DNA from: Acidobacteriota bacterium
GTDB taxonomy: Bacteria; Acidobacteriota; Terriglobia; Acidiferrales; UBA7541
DNA: 64,000 nucleotides
Reading direction: 5' to 3'
Assembly (NCBI GenBank): GCA_013289695.1
Contig: JABCZK010000013.1
Location: forward strand, 1-64,000
Shown here: in pieces, positions 50,873 through 60,269 of the stretch
Numbering within the stretch: position 1 is the stretch's first letter
Layout: each line of letters opens with the position of its first letter
Program-made: the position numbers and the translations under genes
The notes under the pieces: generated by a model
What the model was told of the DNA's origin: nothing
The model's input: the letters and a program-made list of their open reading frames with translations, nothing else
Databases searched by the model: none

Positions 50873-52084
50873 ATGGGACTGGCCACGGAAAAGAAAATGG
50901 ATAAAACCGTTCAGCTTGCGGATCGCGTGAATCGCATCAGTGTTTCGCCGACGATGGTGGTGCTGCAGGAAGCCGAGAAACTGAAGGCGCAGGGAATTGA
51001 CGTCGCGGACTTCGGACCCGGCGAGCCGGATTTCCCCACGCCCGAACACATCAAGCGCGCCATCGTCCAGGCGCTCGAGGAAAATCGCACGAAATACACA
51101 CCTGTGGCGGGCATCGCTCCGTTGCGTCAGGCCATTTGCGATTGGCACGCCGCGCAATTGGGATCTGCCTATCAGCCTTCGGAGTGCGTCGTCAGCGTCG
51201 GCGGCAAGCACGCAATTTTCAACGCGATTTGCTCGCTGATCAATCCAGGTGACGAAGTAATTATCGGCGCGCCCTATTGGGTCAGCTATCCGGACATGGT
51301 CAAGTATGCCGGCGGAACGCCCGTCCTCGCCGAGACCCTCGCGAACGACGCCTTCATCTTGCGCGCGTCCGAGGTGGAGCAGGCGTGCACGCCGAAGACC
51401 AGGATCGTTATCGCCAACTCTCCGAACAATCCCACCGGCTCGGTGATTCCGCCGATCGAATTCGCCCGCTTGCAGGATTTTTGCAACCGGCGCGATATCT
51501 GGCTGCTCTCCGACGAATGTTATTCGCATTTCGTTTACAAGGACGCCAAGCCGTTTTCCGCCGCCAGCATTCCCGGCCCCAAAGATCGTTTGATCGTCGC
51601 CGGCTCGTTCTCGAAAACGTTTGCCATGACGGGCTTGCGCCTCGGGTACATTCTCGCGCCTAAGCCGCTGGTGGATGCGATCGCCAAGCTGCAGAGCCAG
51701 TCCACTTCGAATCCCACTTCGATCATTCAGTATGCCGGGCTGGCGGCCATGCGCGGTTCGATGGATTCGGTGACGGCCATGCTTGAGGAATATGCGCGCC
51801 GCCGTGAACACATTCTCGCGGGCCTGCGCGCGATTCCGGGAGTCACCTGCACGCCGCCGATGGGCGCGTTCTACGTGTTTCCAAATGTCGCGGCGCATTT
51901 CAACCCGCAAATGCCGGACACTTCGGCCGTCGCCAAGCAACTGCTGGAGCGCGAACACGTCGCGGTCACTCCCGGCGAAGCGTTCGGCGCGCCAGGATTC
52001 CTGCGCCTCTCCTACGCCACCTCGATGGAGCGGATCGACGAAGGTCTGCGCCGGTTGGCGCGCTTCTTCGGTAAGGCGGCGTGA
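50873..52084 (+). CDS. aspC: Class I aminotransferase (aspartate aminotransferase type)
   Basis: PLP enzyme; class Ib aspartate/prephenate aminotransferases have this pattern. Motifs: DFGPGEPDFPTPEHIKRA, GKHAIFNAICSLINPGDEV, PYWVSYPDMVKYAGG, NSPNNPTGSV, DECYSHFVY, and the PLP Lys in SFSKTFAMTGLRLGY. 403 residues. ATG 50873 has GGGGAG 6 nt upstream. The substrate is inferred from family and not certain. The stop overlaps the manA start (GTGA). Confidence 0.9.
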   Translation: MGLATEKKMDKTVQLADRVNRISVSPTMVVLQEAEKLKAQGIDVADFGPGEPDFPTPEHIKRAIVQALEENRTKYTPVAGIAPLRQAICDWHAAQLGSAYQPSECVVSVGGKHAIFNAICSLINPGDEVIIGAPYWVSYPDMVKYAGGTPVLAETLANDAFILRASEVEQACTPKTRIVIANSPNNPTGSVIPPIEFARLQDFCNRRDIWLLSDECYSHFVYKDAKPFSAASIPGPKDRLIVAGSFSKTFAMTGLRLGYILAPKPLVDAIAKLQSQSTSNPTSIIQYAGLAAMRGSMDSVTAMLEEYARRREHILAGLRAIPGVTCTPPMGAFYVFPNVAAHFNPQMPDTSAVAKQLLEREHVAVTPGEAFGAPGFLRLSYATSMERIDEGLRRLARFFGKAA

Positions 52085-53151
52085 TTCCGGGCAACGCCTC
52101 TCTGTGCCCCGTGCGGCTGGAGCCGGTTTTCAGCGCGCGTCCGTGGGGCGCGCGTAATCTCGCGCCGCTGTTTCCCGAAAAATCGCATCTGACCGAGCCC
52201 TTGGGCGAAGCCTGGATGAGTGGTGTGGAATGCCGTTTCGCGTCGGGACCTTTTGCCGGCCAGAAACTCGGCGATGTGTGGCGCACTTTGCCATCGGGAT
52301 GGACCGGAACGAAGATCAGCGGCTCTGACGGCTCGTTTCCTCTGCTCGTAAAATTTATTTTCGCGGAAGAAAAACTTTCCGTGCAGGTTCATCCTGATGA
52401 TGAATACGCCGCACGTCACGAACAGGCCGCCGGAGGCCGCGGCAAGACGGAATTGTGGTACGCGATCCGTGCGCGGCCCGGTGCCGAAGTGCTGGCGGGC
52501 CTGAAACCCAGCGTCACACCTGAAATATTCAAACGCGCCATCGAGGATGGTTCTGCTGAGGATTGTCTGCAGCACGTTCTGCTGCACGCGGGAGAAGCCA
52601 TTTTTGTTCCTGCGGGCACCGCGCACACCATTGGCGCGGGTTTGGTGCTCTGCGAAATTCAGGAATATTCCGATCTCACTTATCGCGTGTTTGATTATAA
52701 CCGCCGCGACGCGCAGGGCCGTTCGCGCGAGTTGCACATCGAAAAAGCATTGCGGGTGATCCGCTTCGGCGAACAGCTGGGCGGAAAAATCGAACCGGCG
52801 CGGATCGCACGCGGCGGAGTCACCGAAACGTTTTTTATCGCCTGCCGCTTTTTCGCGGTGGAAAGATGGGAATTCGTGGAAAAAGTGGCCGCCGCCACCA
52901 CGCCGGAACATTTCGACCTGCTGACTTTTCTGGAAGGCCGCGGCGCGATCCTGTGGGGCGGCGAATCCCTGGAATACCGGCCGGCGCAAACCTGGCTGCT
53001 TCCTGCGGCGCTCGGTGCATATCATTTGGCGCCGGGCGCGCGGACATCGCTGCTCCGCGCCTACGTTCCCGTGCCCTTCGACGAATTCGCGCGCAAGCTG
53101 GCCGCTCAAGGCGTCAGCGAATCCGGGTTGGCGCGTTTGGTGTATCCGTGA
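52081..53151 (+). CDS. manA: Mannose-6-phosphate isomerase, class I
   Basis: Zinc enzyme turning fructose-6-phosphate into mannose-6-phosphate. Ligand motifs VQVHPDDEYAARHEQ, GKTELWYAI, HAGEAIFVPAGTAHTIGAG and YSDLTYRVFDYNRRD are present. 356 residues. GTG 52081 overlaps the aminotransferase stop, and its own stop overlaps manC, so the three are translated as a coupled unit. Provides substrate for the following manC and phosphomannomutase. Confidence 0.94.
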   Translation: MIPGNASLCPVRLEPVFSARPWGARNLAPLFPEKSHLTEPLGEAWMSGVECRFASGPFAGQKLGDVWRTLPSGWTGTKISGSDGSFPLLVKFIFAEEKLSVQVHPDDEYAARHEQAAGGRGKTELWYAIRARPGAEVLAGLKPSVTPEIFKRAIEDGSAEDCLQHVLLHAGEAIFVPAGTAHTIGAGLVLCEIQEYSDLTYRVFDYNRRDAQGRSRELHIEKALRVIRFGEQLGGKIEPARIARGGVTETFFIACRFFAVERWEFVEKVAAATTPEHFDLLTFLEGRGAILWGGESLEYRPAQTWLLPAALGAYHLAPGARTSLLRAYVPVPFDEFARKLAAQGVSESGLARLVYP

Positions 53152-54275
53152 AAAAACGAGCCGCCGCAAAACCCGAATCGCTTCCCGTGTGCGCCGTGCT
53201 GCTGGCCGGCGGACGCGGCACTCGTTTCTGGCCGCGCAGCCGCACCCGCATGCCCAAGCAACTGCTGAACATCACCGGCGGCGAGACCATGCTGCGCGAA
53301 ACCGTCTCGCGCCTGGAACCGATTTTTGGGTTGCGCGATTTCTGGGTCGTCACGAACATCGAGCAAGCTGCGGCGGTCCGCAAGCAGCTGCCGCGCATGC
53401 CCGCCGCGCACATTCTTGCCGAACCGGTTGGCCGCAACACCACCGCGGCCATCGCCCTCGCCGCCGTTCACCTTTTACACAACCACCAGGACGCGGTGAT
53501 GACCGTCCTGCCGTCGGACAGCTACGTCGCAGACGCCGCGCATTATCGCCAGCTCGTGCGCGCCGCGCTGGACCTGGCGCGCGCCCCGGGTAATCTGGTG
53601 GTTTTCGGCGTTCCGCCTACGCGCCCTGAAACAGGCTACGGCTATATTGAAGCCGGGTCGCCGGCCGCGCGCATTCGCGGCATCCGGGCTTTGCGCGTGC
53701 GCCGCTTCACAGAAAAGCCCGCGCTGCCGGCGGCGCGAGGCTACGTCGCCTCCGGGAGATATTTCTGGAACGCTGGAATATTTTTTTGGCGCGTCTCCAC
53801 GTTCCTGGAATGCTTGTGCCGCTTTCTTCCCGCTACGCACTCCGCGCTCATGCGGCTCGCCGAAACCATCGGCACGCGCAAATACCGCGCGGCCCTGCGG
53901 CGAATTTATCCCACGCTCGAAAATATTTCCGTGGACTATGCCATCATGGAGCCCGCCGCTCGCGCCGGCGACGCCACGCGCGTCTCGGTGATCCCCGCCA
54001 AAGTCGGCTGGAGTGATATCGGGTCATGGAGCGCGGTATACGATTTGCTTGCATCGCAGCGCGCCGCGAACGTTTCCACCGGCCCGTCGTTCGCACTGGA
54101 GGCGAGCGGAAATTATTTCTGGGCCCCCGGAAAATTTATCGCCGCCATCGGCGTGCACGATCTCGTGGTGGTGGAAACAGACGACGCCATCCTGGTCTGC
54201 CCGCGCGAGCGCGCACAAGACGTCGGCCAAATCGTCAGATGGCTCGAACGGCAGAAGCTCGCCCGCCTTCTTTAG
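53148..54275 (+). CDS. manC: Mannose-1-phosphate guanylyltransferase
   Basis: Makes GDP-mannose from mannose-1-phosphate and GTP. The nucleotide-binding N-terminus is PVCAVLLAGGRGTRFWPRSR with RMPKQLLNITGG, then ILAEPVGRNTTAAIALAAVH, VLPSDSYVAD, ETGYGYIE, RFTEKP and the NAGIFFW and PAKVGWSDIGSW motifs. 375 residues without the C-terminal isomerase domain of bifunctional enzymes, which agrees with a separate manA. GTG 53148 by overlap; an open frame reaches back to 52866 inside manA. Confidence 0.95.
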   Translation: MKKRAAAKPESLPVCAVLLAGGRGTRFWPRSRTRMPKQLLNITGGETMLRETVSRLEPIFGLRDFWVVTNIEQAAAVRKQLPRMPAAHILAEPVGRNTTAAIALAAVHLLHNHQDAVMTVLPSDSYVADAAHYRQLVRAALDLARAPGNLVVFGVPPTRPETGYGYIEAGSPAARIRGIRALRVRRFTEKPALPAARGYVASGRYFWNAGIFFWRVSTFLECLCRFLPATHSALMRLAETIGTRKYRAALRRIYPTLENISVDYAIMEPAARAGDATRVSVIPAKVGWSDIGSWSAVYDLLASQRAANVSTGPSFALEASGNYFWAPGKFIAAIGVHDLVVVETDDAILVCPRERAQDVGQIVRWLERQKLARLL

Positions 54276-54362
54276 CGCAGGTCAGATTGGCGCTCGCGGT
54301 GAGCTGCTTTTTTGTCCGACGCTGCTTCCCGCAGGAAATTCCTTCGCTTATACTGGCCTACC

Positions 54363-55772
54363 GTGAGCGACATACAATTTGGCACCGACGGCTGGCGCGG
54401 CATCATCGCCGAAGATTTCACATTCGAGCACGTGCGCACGGTAGCGCAGGCAATCGCCCGCTACGTGGTACGCGCCGAAAAGCCAGGCGTCGGCATCCTG
54501 GTCGGATACGATACGCGCTTCGGCTCCGAACGTTTCGCGCAAACCGCCGCCGAGACGATTTCCGCGGCTGGCATTCCCGTCTGGCTCGCCGCCGAAGCCG
54601 CGCCCACGCCCGCGATCTCCTTGCTCGTGAAACTGCGCGGCGCCGCCGGCGGAATTCAGATCACCGCCAGCCACAATCCCTATCAATGGAACGGCGTGAA
54701 ATATAAAGCCAGTTACGGCAGCTCCGCTTCGCCGGCAATCGTCGCGCAAATAGAGTCGGAGCTCGCGCAAGTCCTGCGCGAAGGCGTTCCAGCTCTTCCG
54801 CCGCGCAAGGACCTGCTTCATTCGCTCGATGTGCGCGCGCCGTATCTGGAGACTCTCGACGCTCTGGTCGATTGGGATCGCCTGCGCGGCGCCAAATTCC
54901 GCTTCGTCATTGACCCCATGCATGGCGCGGGGCGCGGCCTGCTGTGCGACCTTTTCCGCCGCCACGCAATCGCCTGCGAAGAAATTCGCGGCACGCGCGA
55001 TCCGCTTTTCGGCGGCGTAAATCCCGAGCCCATCGAACCGCACATCGCGGCTCTGCAACGCGCCGTGGTGCAAGGTAAATTCGACGCAGGCTTCGCGCTC
55101 GATGGCGACGCCGATCGCATCGGCGCGGTGGACCGTGACGGCGCCTTCATCAACCCGCACCAGATTTTCGCGATACTGCTGTGGCACCTCGCCGGCACGC
55201 GCAAGCTTGCAGGCGCGGTGGCCAAAACTTTTTCCACCACCAAAATGATCGACAAAATCGCCGCCAAATTCGGCCGCCAGGTTTGGGAAACTCCCGTCGG
55301 TTTCAAATACATCTGCGACCGCATGCTGGAAAGCGACATCCTGCTCGGCGGCGAAGAAAGCGGCGGGATCGGAACCAAGCTGTACTTGCCCGAGCGCGAC
55401 GCCACCGTCAGCGCGCTGCTGCTCGCGGAAGTCATGGCCTGGCACGGCAAAAGCCTCGGCGAACTTGTCGCGCTGCTGCACGCGGAATTCGGCGAACACC
55501 ATTACGGCCGCGTGGACTTGCACGTGAAAAAAGGCCAAAAGGAAAAAGCCATCGGCCATTTTTCCGCCGACAAGCTCCAGCGTCTGCTCGATTGGCCCAT
55601 CACGCGCCGCGAAAATCTCGACGGGATCAAAGTGTACCTGGACGACATCGGCTGGCTGATGCTGCGCGCATCCGGAACCGAAAACATGCTGCGGATTTAT
55701 TCCGAGACCACGCGTCCGGAAACCACCAAGCGCGTTCTCGATACTGTTGTGGCGCTCGTGCCGAAATTGTAA
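54363..55772 (+). CDS. manB: Phosphoglucomutase/phosphomannomutase
   Basis: Interconverts hexose 6- and 1-phosphates; here probably Man-6-P to Man-1-P. GTG 54363 gives VSDIQFGTDGWRGIIAEDFT; catalytic Ser loop GGIQITASHNPYQWNG, metal loop ALDGDADRIGAVD, sugar loop GEESGGIG, and the phosphate loop MLRASGTENMLRIY at the end. 469 residues. No ribosome site; TATACT at 54349-54354 raises the chance of a leaderless start, but the -35 is poor. The symbol rests on operon context. 87 bp after manC. Confidence 0.9.
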   Translation: MSDIQFGTDGWRGIIAEDFTFEHVRTVAQAIARYVVRAEKPGVGILVGYDTRFGSERFAQTAAETISAAGIPVWLAAEAAPTPAISLLVKLRGAAGGIQITASHNPYQWNGVKYKASYGSSASPAIVAQIESELAQVLREGVPALPPRKDLLHSLDVRAPYLETLDALVDWDRLRGAKFRFVIDPMHGAGRGLLCDLFRRHAIACEEIRGTRDPLFGGVNPEPIEPHIAALQRAVVQGKFDAGFALDGDADRIGAVDRDGAFINPHQIFAILLWHLAGTRKLAGAVAKTFSTTKMIDKIAAKFGRQVWETPVGFKYICDRMLESDILLGGEESGGIGTKLYLPERDATVSALLLAEVMAWHGKSLGELVALLHAEFGEHHYGRVDLHVKKGQKEKAIGHFSADKLQRLLDWPITRRENLDGIKVYLDDIGWLMLRASGTENMLRIYSETTRPETTKRVLDTVVALVPKL

Positions 55773-55780
55773 CAATGATA

Positions 55781-55810
55781 CAACGGGCCCTGCGGGGCGG
55801 TGGCCCGTTG
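55781..55810. repeat. Inverted repeat before the cupin gene
   Basis: CAACGGGCC (55781-55789) and GGCCCGTTG (55802-55810) with a 12-nt G-rich loop. It sits 8 bp after the phosphomannomutase stop and before the cupin ribosome site. There is no T-run, so it may be a processing site or leader structure. Confidence 0.55.
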
Positions 55811-55833
55811 CAAACGCAAAAAGGAGAATGGCG

Positions 55834-56193
55834 ATGGAATCGGTAAATCTGAATGAAAAACTGTCCCGTGTAAAGGAATACTGGAGTCCCACGATCATCG
55901 GCGAACTCAACGATACCTACGTAAAAATCGTGAAATTCACCGGCGAATTCGTCTGGCACCACCACGACGACGAGGACGAAATGTTTCTGGTTGTCCGAGG
56001 CTGCCTGCGCATGCGCTTTCGCGATCGCGAAGTCGCCGTGCTGCCGGGTGAGTTCATCATCGTCCCCAAGGGCGTCGAACACATGCCCGTAGCGGAGGAA
56101 GAAGTTCACGTTGTGCTGATCGAACCGAAATCAACTCTCAACACGGGGAACGTCCGCAACGAACGCACCCGCGCCGAACTGCAACGCCTCTAG
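55834..56193 (+). CDS. Small cupin-domain protein
   Basis: Single cupin of 119 residues. Metal-ligand motif 1 is visible as WHHHDDEDEMFLVVRGCLRM (HxH and Glu) and motif 2 as LPGEFIIVPKGVEHMPVAEE. Unlikely to be a full isomerase; related small cupins bind sugars or act as thiol dioxygenase-like enzymes, so function is unknown. AAGGAG lies 7 nt before ATG 55834 (an ATG at 55828 is only 1 nt away). Follows the GDP-mannose genes, which suggests but does not prove a link to sugar metabolism. Confidence 0.85.
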   Translation: MESVNLNEKLSRVKEYWSPTIIGELNDTYVKIVKFTGEFVWHHHDDEDEMFLVVRGCLRMRFRDREVAVLPGEFIIVPKGVEHMPVAEEEVHVVLIEPKSTLNTGNVRNERTRAELQRL

Positions 56194-56331
56194 ACCGAAA
56201 CAATTTTTCAGCCGTTACAGGAGCGTCACCTGCCGCGCCAAGCAACCGTGGTTTATTTCCGGAACGCAAGGGCAGAAAGCGCTATCATTCATCACGCTCG
56301 CGCCCATGGCTGAGCCAGAAAGCGGAACTGC

Positions 56332-57213
56332 ATGAATCGCCGACTCTACACGCTCGATGTTTTCACCAGCAAACGCTTCGCCGGGAATCCGCTGGCGGTC
56401 GTCACCGATGGCGACGGAATTCCCGCTGCGAAGATGCAATCCATCGCGCGCGAGATGAATCTTTCGGAAACTGTTTTCATCCAGCGGCCCACGAATAATC
56501 GCGCGCTCGCGCGCCTGCGCATCTTCACCACCACGCGCGAACTACCGCTGGCTGGTCATCCCGTAATCGGCGCGTGGTTTTTGCTGGCGGAACTCGGCGT
56601 CGTCCCCGCCTCCGAGGGAAGCGTGCACATCCTGCAGCAGACCGGAGCCGGAATTCTTCCCGTCGAGTTGGCTTTTCACAACGGCCGCCCCGTCCGCGTC
56701 ACCATGACGCAGCGGCCGGCGCGATTCACGCGCGCGCCATTCTCGCGCGCTGCGCTGGCTGCGGCGCTCGGCTTGAGGCCCAGCGACCTTGCGCCATCCC
56801 TGCCCATCGAATTCGTCTCCACCGGAATTTCCAACCTGATGGTTCCGGTGAGCCGCCGCGCGGTGCTTGGGAAAATCCAGATGAACATGCCCGCTCTCGC
56901 GCACCTGGTGTCACCGCACGGCACCATGGCGTATTGCTTCGCGCTAAGTGGCCGCGGACGCGCCTACGCACGCGGCATGGTTCCCTGGGGAACGATTGAA
57001 GATCCTGCGACGGGCTCCGCCGGCGGCTCACTCGGCGCGTACCTCGTGCATCACGGCCAACTAAAGCCCGGAGAACAATTGCAAATCACCCAAGGCGTGG
57101 AAATGGGCCGCCCCAGCGAAATTCACGTGGAAGTGGGCGCGGATAAGGGAAAACTTACGCCGAGAGTCAGCGGCTCTGCAGTTCGAATCTTCGAAGGCCA
57201 CATCGAAGCGTAG
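56332..57213 (+). CDS. PhzF-family isomerase/epimerase-like protein
   Basis: DAP-epimerase-like fold. Family motifs: YTLDVFTSKRFAGNPLAVV, AREMNLSETVFIQRP, FTTTRELPLAGHPVIGAW and near the end DPATGSAGGSLGAYLVHHGQ. 293 residues, normal. In phenazine producers PhzF isomerises DHHA; most chromosomal members, as here without other phz genes, have unknown substrates. Divergence from other genes is by single transcription unit; convergent with nusB. Confidence 0.92.
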   Translation: MNRRLYTLDVFTSKRFAGNPLAVVTDGDGIPAAKMQSIAREMNLSETVFIQRPTNNRALARLRIFTTTRELPLAGHPVIGAWFLLAELGVVPASEGSVHILQQTGAGILPVELAFHNGRPVRVTMTQRPARFTRAPFSRAALAAALGLRPSDLAPSLPIEFVSTGISNLMVPVSRRAVLGKIQMNMPALAHLVSPHGTMAYCFALSGRGRAYARGMVPWGTIEDPATGSAGGSLGAYLVHHGQLKPGEQLQITQGVEMGRPSEIHVEVGADKGKLTPRVSGSAVRIFEGHIEA

Positions 57214-57220
57214 TCAATCT

Positions 57221-57643
57221 CTACTTCTTCGCGGGACGCGGTTCCTCGACGCTCTTGCTCGCAGCGTCAAGGATCCCATTCAAGAATGCGGGAGAATCCG
57301 CCGAGGAAAATTTCTTCGCGAGTTCCAGCGCTTCGTCAATCACCACTTTCACCGGCGCGGTGCCGAAGCGTAATTCGTAAATCGCCAGCCGCAGGATGCT
57401 GCGGTCCACCGTCGCCAGGCGGTCGAGCTTCCAGTTTTCGGAAAGCCTCTCAACCGTCTTGTCGCTCGCCTCCGCCGCCGATACCGCGCCTTCAAACAAT
57501 TGATTGGCGAATTTTCGCGTGGAATCCGCCGCGCGGGCCTGCTCCCAGAAATGTTGCTGCAGCAACGAAGGCTTGCGCCGCGTCATATCCCACTCGAAAA
57601 GCATTTGCAGTGCGAACTCGCGTGACTTGCGGCGCAGCGTCAT
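57221..57643 (-). CDS. nusB: NusB transcription antitermination factor
   Basis: Binds NusE/S10 and boxA RNA to help rRNA transcription. From ATG 57643, MTLRRKSREFALQMLFEWDM, NQLFEGAVSAAEASDKTVE, ILRLAIYELRF, PVKVVIDEALELAKKFSSAD and FLNGILD are family hallmarks. 140 residues; the frame extends to 57715 but overlaps ribH. It starts 1 nt after the ribH stop, the classic ribH-nusB pair. Confidence 0.96.
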   Translation of the reverse strand: MTLRRKSREFALQMLFEWDMTRRKPSLLQQHFWEQARAADSTRKFANQLFEGAVSAAEASDKTVERLSENWKLDRLATVDRSILRLAIYELRFGTAPVKVVIDEALELAKKFSSADSPAFLNGILDAASKSVEEPRPAKK

Positions 57644-57644
57644 G

Positions 57645-58190
57645 CTAACGGCGCCGCCCGCGACGCGATGCGCTTTTCGAACTACCGCTCGTCGCGGCGC
57701 CAGACTTGCCGGCAATCTTGCGCACCAACTGCGCCATCTCGATCGCCGCCAGCCCTGCCTCGTATCCTTTGTTGCCGGATTTCAGGCCCGCGCGGTCAAT
57801 CGCCTGCTCTAGCGTGTCGCAGGTCAGCACGCAAAAAATCAGCGGCACGCCGGTATCAAGCTGCGCGAGTTGGATGCCGCGCGCTGTTTCGGAAACCACC
57901 ACGTCGTAGTGCGACGTCTCGCCGCGCAAAACGCAGCCGATGCAAATAATCGAATCGAATCGCCCGCTCGCCGCCAGTTTTTTCGCAACGATGGGAAGTT
58001 CAAATGATCCGGGAACGCGCACGATCTGAATCTGCGCTTCGGTGGCGCCGGCTTGCTGCAGCGCATCGAGAGCTCCGGCAAGCAGCCTGTCGGTAACAAA
58101 ATTGTTGAACTGGCTGGCGGCCACGCCAATTCGCAGCCCCGCCGCACTCAGTCCGCCCCGCACATTCGACGGCTTCAACTTTTCCGCCAT
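57645..58190 (-). CDS. ribH: 6,7-dimethyl-8-ribityllumazine synthase
   Basis: Penultimate step of riboflavin synthesis. Motifs: IGVAASQFNNFVTDRLLAGA, VPGSFELPIVAKKLA, CIGCVLRGETSHYDVV, VPLIFCVLTCDTLEQAIDRA and NKGYEAGLAAIEMAQLVRKI. 181 residues, longer than the usual about 155 by a basic Ser/Arg tail. ATG 58190, 3 bp after the enoyl-CoA hydratase stop; next is nusB. Confidence 0.96.
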   Translation of the reverse strand: MAEKLKPSNVRGGLSAAGLRIGVAASQFNNFVTDRLLAGALDALQQAGATEAQIQIVRVPGSFELPIVAKKLAASGRFDSIICIGCVLRGETSHYDVVVSETARGIQLAQLDTGVPLIFCVLTCDTLEQAIDRAGLKSGNKGYEAGLAAIEMAQLVRKIAGKSGAATSGSSKSASRRGRRR

Positions 58191-58193
58191 TCT

Positions 58194-58976
58194 TTAGCGC
58201 CCCTCGAATTTCGGCGGCCGTTTTTCCAGGAACGCGCGCGTGCCCTCGCGCATGTCCTGCGTCGCGCAGCACAATCCGAAAAGCGTGGCTTCCAGATACA
58301 AGCCTTCTTCCTGCGGCATTTCCATTCCGTGCTCTACGGCTTCCATGGCAAACTTCACGGCCAACGGCGCGTTCGCAATGATTTTCTTGGCTATCGCTTC
58401 CGCCGTAGTCAGTAGTTCGCTGGACTCCACCACGCGATTCACCAGTCCGACGCGCAAGGCTTCTTCCGCCGAAATCATTTCGCCCGTCAGAATCAATTCG
58501 TGGGCCACGCCTTTGCCACACAATCGCGGCAACCGCTGCGAGCCGCCGTAACCGGGAATAATTCCCAGCTTTACTTCCGGCTGTCCCAGTTTCGCGTTGC
58601 GGCTGGCGATGCGCAGCGTGCAAGCCAGAGCCAGCTCGCATCCGCCGCCCAGCGCGAATCCATTGATCGCGGCGATCGCGGGTTTCCCCAGTGTCTCCAG
58701 CCGGTGAATAATTTCCTGGCCGTACAACGTAAATTCCCGGCCGTTCACAGGAGTTTGCTGCGACAGCTCGTTGATGTCCGCTCCGGCGATGAAAGCTTTC
58801 TCGCCCGCGCCGGTGAGTATCAGCACGCGGATCTCGTCGTCCGCGCGCACCGTCTTCAGACAATCACCCAGCTCGTCCATGGTCTTGCGGTTCAGCGCGT
58901 TCAGCACATTGGGACGGTTGAAGGTGATGCGCGCAATTTTCTCGCTCACCTCGAACAGTAAATTATCGTAAGCCAT
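58194..58976 (-). CDS. Enoyl-CoA hydratase/isomerase family protein
   Basis: Crotonase-fold enzyme. From ATG 58976 (AAGGA 5 nt upstream): VSEKIARITFNRPNVLNALN, KAFIAGADINEL (oxyanion loop), INGFALGGGCELALACTLRI with the first catalytic Glu in the GGGCE loop and the second Glu in GQPEVKLGIIPGYGGSQRL. 260 residues. Crotonase activity for short-chain enoyl-CoA is most likely. Follows the thiolase gene by 83 bp, consistent with acyl-CoA beta-oxidation. Confidence 0.93.
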   Translation of the reverse strand: MAYDNLLFEVSEKIARITFNRPNVLNALNRKTMDELGDCLKTVRADDEIRVLILTGAGEKAFIAGADINELSQQTPVNGREFTLYGQEIIHRLETLGKPAIAAINGFALGGGCELALACTLRIASRNAKLGQPEVKLGIIPGYGGSQRLPRLCGKGVAHELILTGEMISAEEALRVGLVNRVVESSELLTTAEAIAKKIIANAPLAVKFAMEAVEHGMEMPQEEGLYLEATLFGLCCATQDMREGTRAFLEKRPPKFEGR

Positions 58977-59059
58977 ATCTTCCTTGCCGTAAGTTTCCGA
59001 ATTTCCGCACTGGTATGGTACCCGAATCGGCCGCGCTTTGCCCCGTTGTGCCACCGCGC

Positions 59060-60247
59060 TCAAGAAACCGATTCGACAATCACCGCGATGCCCTGCCCGC
59101 CGCCGATACAGGCGCTGGCGACGCCATAGCGCGCGCCGCGCCGCCGCAATTCCAGCAACAGACTAAGGATCAGCCGCGTTCCGGTAGCCGCCAGAGGATG
59201 CCCCAGGGCGATCGCGCCGCCATTTACATTGGTTTTCTCGCGAGTCAGCCCCAGCTTTTTTTCCACGGCCAGGTATTGCGCCGCGAACGCTTCGTTCACT
59301 TCCACCAGATCCATTTGCTCGAGTTTCAAGCCCGACAGCGCCAGCGCCTTCTGAATTGCCGGCACCGGCCCGATCCCCATGATCTGCGGCGGCACCCCCG
59401 CCGTCGCCCAACCAACGATACGTCCCAGCGGTTTCCAGCCGCGCTCTTTTGCGATTTTCGCGTGCGTCACCACTACCGCCGCCGCGCCGTCCACGATTCC
59501 GCTGGCGTTCCCGGCGGTCACGATGCCGTCCTTGCGAAAAGCCGGCTGCAGCGATTCCAGCACTTCGATGGTTGTTTCCGGACGCCGGTGATCGTCCTCC
59601 GTCACCATTGTCGTCTTCTTCCCCTTTTTCACTTCCACCGGCACGATCTCTTCCTTGAAATATCCCGCGCGAAATGCCGCTTCCGCGGCCTGCTGGCTGC
59701 GCAGTGCGTATTCATCGGACGCGCGGCGCGTAATTCCCTGCTCGGCCGCCAGATTTTCCGCCGTTTCAGACATGCTGAATCCGCAATACGTGTCGAAGAG
59801 CCCGGACAGTAGCGAATCTTCCAGCTTGCCTTCGCCCAACCGGAATCCGGCGCGCGCCCCGCGAATCACGTGCGGGCATTGCGACATGTTTTCCATCCCG
59901 CCGGCCAGCACCACGCGCGCTTCGCCGAGCAAAATTCGCTGCGCTGCTTGCGTGATGGATTCCATGCCCGAGCCGCACAGACGATTCACCGTCACCGCCG
60001 GCGCTTCAATCGGCAAACCGGCTTTCAATCCCACGTGACGCGCGCCATACAGCGCGTCGGCACTGGTTTGCATCACGTTTCCGAAAATTACGTGGTCGAA
60101 ATCCGCCGGCTCCGTGCCGGCGCGGCGAATCGCTTCTTTGCTGGCGGCCGCGCCGAGTTCAATCGCCGTGGTATTACCGAACGCGCCCATGTAGCGGGCC
60201 ATCGGCGTGCGTGCTCCGTGCAAAATCACAGCATCCGTAATGAACAT
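59060..60247 (-). CDS. Acetyl-CoA acetyltransferase (thiolase)
   Basis: Condenses or cleaves acetoacetyl-CoA/3-ketoacyl-CoA. Catalytic Cys91 in [25 protein letters not shown], His in [17 protein letters not shown] and Cys in [13 protein letters not shown]. 395 residues; degradative and biosynthetic thiolases are alike, and the adjacent enoyl-CoA hydratase suggests beta-oxidation. ATG 60247. Comes after the TPR protein gene by 22 bp. Confidence 0.94.
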   Translation of the reverse strand: MFITDAVILHGARTPMARYMGAFGNTTAIELGAAASKEAIRRAGTEPADFDHVIFGNVMQTSADALYGARHVGLKAGLPIEAPAVTVNRLCGSGMESITQAAQRILLGEARVVLAGGMENMSQCPHVIRGARAGFRLGEGKLEDSLLSGLFDTYCGFSMSETAENLAAEQGITRRASDEYALRSQQAAEAAFRAGYFKEEIVPVEVKKGKKTTMVTEDDHRRPETTIEVLESLQPAFRKDGIVTAGNASGIVDGAAAVVVTHAKIAKERGWKPLGRIVGWATAGVPPQIMGIGPVPAIQKALALSGLKLEQMDLVEVNEAFAAQYLAVEKKLGLTREKTNVNGGAIALGHPLAATGTRLILSLLLELRRRGARYGVASACIGGGQGIAVIVESVS

Positions 60248-60269
60248 TGGTCCTCGGGGTAATTCAGAA

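Noticed and set aside
54290..54313. GCTC-GAGC hairpin followed by T-run after manC as a terminator
   Set aside because: The stem is only 4 bp, too weak to claim.
54340..54362. Leaderless promoter (TATACT) before the phosphomannomutase gene
   Set aside because: No acceptable -35 at 16-18 bp; only a hexamer match.
54348..55910. Long minus-strand frame (520 residues) opposite the phosphomannomutase gene
   Set aside because: Shadow of a clear plus-strand gene with all four catalytic loops; the antisense product has no recognisable motif.
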